In this document: positions 59,155-64,000 of the stretch, one piece after another
Layout: each line of letters starts with the position of its first letter
Position numbering within the stretch: the stretch's first letter is position 1
The notes under the pieces: generated by a model
The model's input: the letters and a program-made list of their open reading frames with translations, nothing else
Database searches by the model: none
Told to the model about the DNA's origin: nothing
Translations under genes and position numbers: made by a program
Source: Persicitalea sp038235275
GTDB lineage: Bacteria; Bacteroidota; Bacteroidia; Cytophagales; Spirosomataceae
Assembly: GCA_038235275.1 (NCBI GenBank)
Contig: JBBSUC010000028.1
Location: forward strand, 1-64,000
Direction of reading: 5' to 3'
Length of the DNA stretch: 64,000 nucleotides

Positions 59155-61698
59155 TTAGTCGATTTTACTCACGCCGACGGTCGTTTTGGTAATGTGCTGA
59201 ACCTTGCCCATTGCGGCCTGGCTGGCCCCGATGGCCCGCACGTCGGCTTCGTCCATTTCCATGTCGGTGGCGTCCAGCTTACAGGCACCGGTCAGGGATA
59301 TTTTCGCGCTGCGGGCGCGGCCGATGAGTTTGGTTTTTGAAGCCCCCGTGGCTTCCAGTTCCAGGCGGTCAGCCCGGATGTCGAACTCCGACTCTACGGC
59401 CCCGGACAGTTCGGCGTAAAGACTGTTTAGGTTGCGGAAACCCGAAATGCGGGCTTTGCTGGCTCCCGTGAGCTTTATGTTCCGCAGGTCTGGCATCGTG
59501 ATTCGCAGCCCGAGGCGCTTGTCGTCGATGTCGAAAATATTGGAGCTGTTCTTTTTTTTGACCGCTAGTTCGCCGTTGCTAACCGAAACCGTCACTTCTT
59601 CCACGTCATTCTGATCACCATCGATGGACACGGCAAAGCGGTCGCCTTGCTGCAAATCGATCGCGTAAGCCCCGCTGACCTCTACCTTTTGAAAATCCCG
59701 GAGGTCGAACTGTTTTACGAAATCGCCCCGCTCCCCCAATGACAACGCACCGGAGTTCTCCCCCCTATCGTAGTCGGACTCTTCCTGTTGATTATCTTCG
59801 TTATTTTCCTCCTGTCGGTACTTCTCGGGCAGGTTCAGACATACCAAGCCGGAGTCGCGCCTGATGGCCCATCGGAGTTTTTGCCAGTCTTCGCCGTCAC
59901 CCTGGCGATCCAGTTCGGGATACCGATCCCTGATTTCCCAATTAGAAATTTTGCGGTAAAAGAAATTGCGTGTCATCACGAACTCTTGGTCATAGGGCAT
60001 GAGTACCCGTAGTCGCACTTCCTGGTCGCGGAACTTGCCGTCGGAGCTTAGGGTGGGTTCTTCATCGAAGACGAGTACTGAGTCTTTTTGTACAATGCGG
60101 TAGCTCAGGTTCATCGCGTTGCGACGGGCATCTTCAATGGAGCGGCCCCTGGACGTGATTTCCCTTTCGACCTGAATGCTGTCGCCCGCGTAGCCTTCGA
60201 TCATCAACCGGACGTCCCAATTGAAGCCGTTGTCTTCGTCATTGTCGTGCTCGTCCAGCAGCGGCGTACCTCGTACAGCGTAGCGGTCGGTCTGCTGGAT
60301 TTCGCCCCGCCGGGCAAAATTACGCTGATAAATGGTCCCCGTTGTGGCAACGCCGATGGTACCGACGATCCACAGACCCAGTAGCGTGAGCCAAACGGTG
60401 CCACTGGCCACCCGGCGGTTGGCGATCAGGGTCAGCCCCAGCAAAAGGATCACGGCGAAGGGAATTCCCACTAGCAGCGCCAGGGAAAAGAGTAGTGTCG
60501 AAGGTGCTTCGTGCAGCATCAGCAGCGGAGGAATATCGCTGAACGGCACCATGTCCCGAATGCTTACCCCCACGCTGCCCCCGACGACCAGGCTAAATAG
60601 AGCCACGGCTCCCACGATTACCAGCACTGCGCCAATCAAAATTCGCACGATGGGACCGATGCCTTTGAGTAATTTGCCCAAACCACTAATGATAACCGCA
60701 ATGGCGCGGAACGGAAAGAGCAGCAGCCGCGTCAGGCCGGATTCGCCCGTGGTGGGCGATTCTTCGAGGTTCAGGCCGCGCTTGATGTTAGTTTCGATGT
60801 TGGAAAGCGTGATGGGTTCGCCCTGCATTTCCATTTTCTCGGTGAGGGTATTGGCCGAAGGCGAGATAATCCACAACACGATGTAAACCAGGAAGCCCGT
60901 ACCAAAGAAGAAGACGGAAAGTACCCACACAAACCGAACGACGCCTATATCTACCCCAAAGTAAGAGGCCACGCCCGCCGCCACGCCGCCAACGACCTTA
61001 CGGTCAGGATCGCGGTAGAATTTTTTGATGCTCTTGTCTTCTTCCAGTTCGTTGGAGCCGGGGAAGGCAATCCACATGGCGATATAAATCAACACCGTCA
61101 GCCCACTGAGCGACCCGGCAAATTCTTCACTACCATTATGGAATATGCCGCTACCTGCTGGTATGCCAATGACAAAGAACAGGAACGCCAGCCGCACCCA
61201 AAGCGGATCCACGGTAAAGTAGTGCGCGATGCCCGACGCTACGCCACCGACCAGTTTGCGACGCAGATCGCGGTACAGGCGGCGCGGGGCCGATTCTTCC
61301 CCGGCAAAGGTATCTTTGGGTGGAAAAATCTCCGTGCGGGGCGGGTTAGTGTAGGGTGTTTTGGTGGGCTCGGGCTGCGGACGACTGCTGGCTGCCTGTA
61401 GCGGCTCGGTGAGCAGGTCTTCGGCCTGGTCGATGGCCTCGAAGTCAGCCACGGTGCCCATCGCGGTGATGAGTTCGTTCACGTCGCCGAGTGAGATGAC
61501 TTGCTTGCTTTCGGTTTTTTGCTTGGCGATGAACCGCTCGGCGATGCGGCCTTCGATGTCGGAGAGGATTTCCTTACTGTCGGCAAAGGAGGAGAAATAC
61601 CGCTGCACGGTACCGAGGTAGTCGCGCAGCTTTTCGTATCCGTCTTCCTCGATGTGGAAAACGACGCCGCCGATGTTGATACTAATGGTCTTTTTCAT
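59155..61698 (-). CDS. PspC/DUF2807 envelope-stress membrane protein
   Basis: The 847-residue protein has a small N-terminal domain (MKKTISINIGGVVFHIEE...), two PspC domains (about 142-202 and 226-290, each RKLVGGVASGIAHYFTVDPLWVRL-like), a run of membrane helices (about 330-470), a linker and a C-terminal GIN/DUF2807 domain (about 665-845: VKISGAY..., VSLTGACKLDATDMEM). It belongs to a common Bacteroidota set with an upstream PadR regulator (43 bases away), and would stabilise or sense the envelope. Confidence 0.92.
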   Translation of the reverse strand: MKKTISINIGGVVFHIEEDGYEKLRDYLGTVQRYFSSFADSKEILSDIEGRIAERFIAKQKTESKQVISLGDVNELITAMGTVADFEAIDQAEDLLTEPLQAASSRPQPEPTKTPYTNPPRTEIFPPKDTFAGEESAPRRLYRDLRRKLVGGVASGIAHYFTVDPLWVRLAFLFFVIGIPAGSGIFHNGSEEFAGSLSGLTVLIYIAMWIAFPGSNELEEDKSIKKFYRDPDRKVVGGVAAGVASYFGVDIGVVRFVWVLSVFFFGTGFLVYIVLWIISPSANTLTEKMEMQGEPITLSNIETNIKRGLNLEESPTTGESGLTRLLLFPFRAIAVIISGLGKLLKGIGPIVRILIGAVLVIVGAVALFSLVVGGSVGVSIRDMVPFSDIPPLLMLHEAPSTLLFSLALLVGIPFAVILLLGLTLIANRRVASGTVWLTLLGLWIVGTIGVATTGTIYQRNFARRGEIQQTDRYAVRGTPLLDEHDNDEDNGFNWDVRLMIEGYAGDSIQVEREITSRGRSIEDARRNAMNLSYRIVQKDSVLVFDEEPTLSSDGKFRDQEVRLRVLMPYDQEFVMTRNFFYRKISNWEIRDRYPELDRQGDGEDWQKLRWAIRRDSGLVCLNLPEKYRQEENNEDNQQEESDYDRGENSGALSLGERGDFVKQFDLRDFQKVEVSGAYAIDLQQGDRFAVSIDGDQNDVEEVTVSVSNGELAVKKKNSSNIFDIDDKRLGLRITMPDLRNIKLTGASKARISGFRNLNSLYAELSGAVESEFDIRADRLELEATGASKTKLIGRARSAKISLTGACKLDATDMEMDEADVRAIGASQAAMGKVQHITKTTVGVSKID

Positions 61699-61741
61699 GG
61701 GAGTGTTAATCGAATGTCTGGGGTAAACAGGATCAATTAGT

Positions 61742-62083
61742 TTAGGTAGTAGCCTCAGTTTTCTTAATAATCATCTGCACCGAGGCGGCCAGGTCGAGCC
61801 AGGTTTCCTGCATGGCTTCCAGAAACTGCCTTCCTTCGTCGGTCAATACGTAGTATTTGCGCGGTGGCCCTGACGACGATTCCACCCATTTATAATCCAA
61901 CAACCCGGCGTTTTTGAGCCGGGTCAGTAGCGGGTAGAGGGTGCCTTCCACCACCATAATTCGGGCCGAGGTCAGCTCTTCGAGCATGTCGGAAGCGTAC
62001 ACCTCACCGCGCGAAATGACGTGCAGAATGCAGAATTCCAGGATTCCCTTCCGCATCTGCACCTGGGCGTTTTCAACTTTCAT
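61742..62083 (-). CDS. PadR family transcription regulator
   Basis: The 113-residue protein is a PadR winged helix: MRKGILEFCILHVISRGEVYASDMLEEL, VVEGTLYPLLTRLKNAGLLDYKW (recognition part), GPPRKYYVLTDEGR, and a C-terminal dimerisation helix. It is followed by the PspC gene 43 bases later and most likely controls it and itself. The candidate promoter upstream (62251-62288) contains two AAGTACCTT repeats that could be its operator. Confidence 0.95.
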   Translation of the reverse strand: MKVENAQVQMRKGILEFCILHVISRGEVYASDMLEELTSARIMVVEGTLYPLLTRLKNAGLLDYKWVESSSGPPRKYYVLTDEGRQFLEAMQETWLDLAASVQMIIKKTEATT

Positions 62084-62250
62084 ATTTATTGGGATTTTGG
62101 ATTCTGGATGTTGGACGTTGGACTTTTAATTCTTCTCTCGATTCAGACCTGTGTTTCTCGTTGGGCAGAACCGATCCAATATCAAAAATCCAGTATCCGA
62201 TGTCTTTTTCATGGCTAATGGATGCAAACGCTTTTTCACTTGCAACAGGA

Positions 62251-62288
62251 CAAAGGTATGGAAAGGTACTTTGCTATGCAAGGTACTT
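62251..62288 (-). promoter_or_regulatory. Promoter and candidate operator of padR
   Basis: On the minus strand, TTG (62281-62279) and TACCTTTG (62258-62251) with 20 bases between them form a good -33/-7 pair. Two AAGTACCTT copies (62288-62280 and 62271-62263), 17 bases apart, overlap the promoter and could be the PadR binding site. Confidence 0.65.
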
Positions 62289-62376
62289 GGTAGTTTTGGT
62301 TTGGGACTAAGTGACGAATGGCGGCATTGCCGGGATGAATGGTTATTTTTGTGAGAAAACCATTTGCAGAGACTAA

Positions 62377-62889
62377 ATGAAAACCGAAAAGACGACTGCC
62401 CCGACCCTCATTATCATCGCCGCTATGAGCGAAAACCGTTGCGTCGGGCAAGGTGAACACCTGCCGTGGAAACTTCCCGATGAGTGGGAATATTTCAAAA
62501 AAACGACCGAAGGCAAGCCCTTTCTGATTGGCCGTAAAAGCTACGAAGCACCCGACGGGCTGTATTCCAGCTATCGTAATGTTGTTGTGAGCCGTCGCGA
62601 CGATCTTACGCTGAAACACCAGCCCGCCGAGCAAGCGCATAACCTGGATGAAGCCCTAGCCATGCTGGCTAACGAAGAGGAGGTTTTCGTGCTGGGCGGG
62701 GTCAGTATTTTTAAAGAAATGTTGCCGCGTGCCAACAGGCTGTATTTAACCATCGTCCACGCCACCATCGAGGGCGACGCCTATTTCCCGGAAATCGACT
62801 GGAAGGATTGGAAGGAAGTGTACTCAGTCCGTCACGAGGCGGACGAGCAACATAAGTACGCCTTTTCAATGAAGCGTTTCGTGCGCTAG
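62377..62889 (+). CDS. folA: Dihydrofolate reductase
   Basis: Reduces dihydrofolate to tetrahydrofolate with NADPH. The 170-residue protein has LIIIAAMSENRCVGQGEHLPWKLPDEW (the catalytic L-P-W-x-L-P-x-[DE]), GKPFLIGRKSYEAPDGLY (the GRKT-S segment), NVVVSR and EEVFVLGGVSIFKEML (the GGxxIY NADPH turn). Length and motifs are normal. Its 3' end overlaps that of nhaA by 24 bases on the other strand. Confidence 0.96.
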   Translation: MKTEKTTAPTLIIIAAMSENRCVGQGEHLPWKLPDEWEYFKKTTEGKPFLIGRKSYEAPDGLYSSYRNVVVSRRDDLTLKHQPAEQAHNLDEALAMLANEEEVFVLGGVSIFKEMLPRANRLYLTIVHATIEGDAYFPEIDWKDWKEVYSVRHEADEQHKYAFSMKRFVR

Positions 62890-64000
62890 CGTCTTCTCCA
62901 CCTTCACCAACCACAGCATCCCTACGACTCCCGATAGCACCGTCCCGGCCATAATAGCCAGCTTGGCGCTGGCTTGCTGGGCGGCATCCGGGAAGGAAAG
63001 ACTGGCGATAAAAATAGACATGGTGAAGCCGATACCCGCCGTAAAACCCAGACCGAATATGTGCCGCCATTTCAGTCCACCGGGTAGTTCGGCTCCGCCT
63101 GCCTTGACCACCCCCCAGGAAAACAGAACGATACCCAAGGGTTTGCCCAGAAATAATCCCGCCACAATACCCAGGCTCAGCGGCAAAGTCAACAGAGCGG
63201 ACACGTCCCCGGCCAGGACGATACCCGTGTTGGCCAGCGCAAAAATGGGCATGATGAGATAATTGACGGGCTTATAAAGGGCGTGTTCCAGACTGCCCAG
63301 GCGGTCGAGCGGAATCGTCATGGCCAACACTACCCCGGCGATGGTAGCATGGACACCCGATTTTAGCACAAAAAACCAAAGCAAAAGACCGGGAATTAAG
63401 TAAAATAGGAAGCGGCGTACCTTGAAAAAGTTGAGTGCGAAAAGGACGCCCAGCGTAGCCGCCGCGTACAGCAACATATTCGTGTCAATATCTTTAGTAT
63501 AAAAAAGTGCGATAACCAACACCGCGATCAGGTCGTCGATGACAGCAATGGCCGTGAGAAGAACCTTCAAGGCAAAAGGAACCCGATTGCCCAACAGCGA
63601 CAGCATTCCCAGTGAAAAGGCGATATCGGTCGCCGTAGGAATGGCCCAGCCATCGGCGGCCGCAGAACCAGTGTTGAAAGCCAGGTAGATCGCCGCCGGG
63701 ACAATGGCCCCGCCCAAAGCCGCCACGCCGGGCAGGACGGCCTGCCGCCAGTCCGAAAGTTCCCCCACCAGGATTTCGCGCTTGATTTCCAGTCCCACAA
63801 AAAAGAAAAAGACAGCCATCAGACCGTCATTGACCCAGTGACTTATCGTCTTATCCAGCGGCGCAATGCCGATTTTTTGTTCCCAAAAAGCCAAAAACTC
63901 CGCACCCTGCGAAGAATTGGCCCAAACCAGCGCCACAGCGGTGGCAACCAGAAGTAAAACTCCCGACAAACGTCCACTTTCGGCCAGGTCGCGAATGGGA
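62866..64000 (-). CDS. nhaA: Na+/H+ antiporter NhaA (5' end outside window)
   Basis: The frame stays open to the right edge, so the start codon is beyond base 64000; about 377 residues are in the window. It matches NhaA: VALVWANSSQG near the start, WVNDGLMAVFFFFVGLEIKREI, the key ALPTATDIAFSLG-type segment (IPTATDIAFSLGMLSLLG, with the Asp pair region), VIDDLIAVLVIALFYT with the catalytic D-D, and FLGKPLGI. It extrudes Na+ in exchange for protons. It converges on folA. Confidence 0.95.
   Translation of the reverse strand, partial: PIRDLAESGRLSGVLLLVATAVALVWANSSQGAEFLAFWEQKIGIAPLDKTISHWVNDGLMAVFFFFVGLEIKREILVGELSDWRQAVLPGVAALGGAIVPAAIYLAFNTGSAAADGWAIPTATDIAFSLGMLSLLGNRVPFALKVLLTAIAVIDDLIAVLVIALFYTKDIDTNMLLYAAATLGVLFALNFFKVRRFLFYLIPGLLLWFFVLKSGVHATIAGVVLAMTIPLDRLGSLEHALYKPVNYLIMPIFALANTGIVLAGDVSALLTLPLSLGIVAGLFLGKPLGIVLFSWGVVKAGGAELPGGLKWRHIFGLGFTAGIGFTMSIFIASLSFPDAAQQASAKLAIMAGTVLSGVVGMLWLVKVEKTLAHETLH

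Overview
The window looks like a chromosome segment of a Bacteroidota bacterium, most likely of the order Cytophagales (Spirosomaceae-like). Evidence: a SusC/SusD pair, a type IX secretion (T9SS) C-terminal sorting domain, a PadR - PspC - DUF2807 gene set, a LytTR regulator, ECF sigma factors, an Fe-S Rieske lipoprotein, weak Shine-Dalgarno signals, and several -7 boxes of the Bacteroidota form TAnnTTTG. Most genes look moderately GC-rich by eye. The first 1.25 kb is clearly AT-richer. I found no rRNA, tRNA, CRISPR array or intact insertion sequence. No gene-free stretch exceeds about 300 bases; the longest (62084-62376, 44603-44864, 39157-39416) hold promoters, palindromes or nothing I recognise.

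Layout. 1-1249: end of a transposase-like gene, then two AT-rich paralogous secreted proteins. 1253-9635: cysS, a NeuB-like synthase, udk, and a sugar-acid block (KDPG aldolase, KDG kinase, myo-inositol oxygenase, Na+/solute symporter) suggesting inositol -> glucuronate -> KDG -> KDPG -> pyruvate, then an outer-membrane protein. 9646-20381: a minus-strand cluster, the most unusual part of the window. It encodes a vWA-like lipoprotein, a small membrane protein, a DUF6503-like protein, a tubulin/FtsZ-like protein, a very large actin/Hsp70-fold protein, a coiled-coil protein, an ExbB/TolQ/MotA-like channel with a long helical tail, and a MotB/OmpA-like stator partner. 20609-26210: housekeeping and stress genes (SRPBCC, RidA, gltX, AIM24, SPFH). 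26451-29075: a glycosylation operon (GT87, GT2, polysaccharide deacetylase). 29181-33579: GDPD-like enzyme, sigma factor plus anti-sigma/beta-barrel fusion, Rieske lipoprotein, hemerythrin-like protein. 33616-40478: LamG lipoprotein, SusD, SusC and an NHL propeller protein. 40569-44602: an ECF sigma factor with small membrane proteins and Hsp20, a LuxR-type protein with a degenerate receiver, and a membrane LytTR regulator. 44676-46202: palindromic operator, 56-aa peptide and an acyltransferase-like gene. 46289-55511: membrane proteins, SGNH hydrolase, two glycosyltransferases and a 961-aa T9SS cargo. 55551-64000: acyl-CoA dehydrogenase with a double operator, gamma-glutamylcyclotransferase, nucleotidyltransferase-like protein, DUF2807/PspC/PadR envelope-stress set, dihydrofolate reductase and the truncated nhaA.

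The main candidate for an undescribed system is the 9646-20381 cluster. It pairs an ion-driven motor of the MotAB/ZorAB/ExbBD type with both an actin-fold ATPase and a tubulin-fold GTPase in one compact operon. The motor pair resembles the ZorA/ZorB core of Zorya defence, but none of the ZorC/D/E effectors is present. Its function cannot be read from sequence alone. A second, smaller candidate is the 56-aa peptide plus acyltransferase-like pair at 44865-46202.
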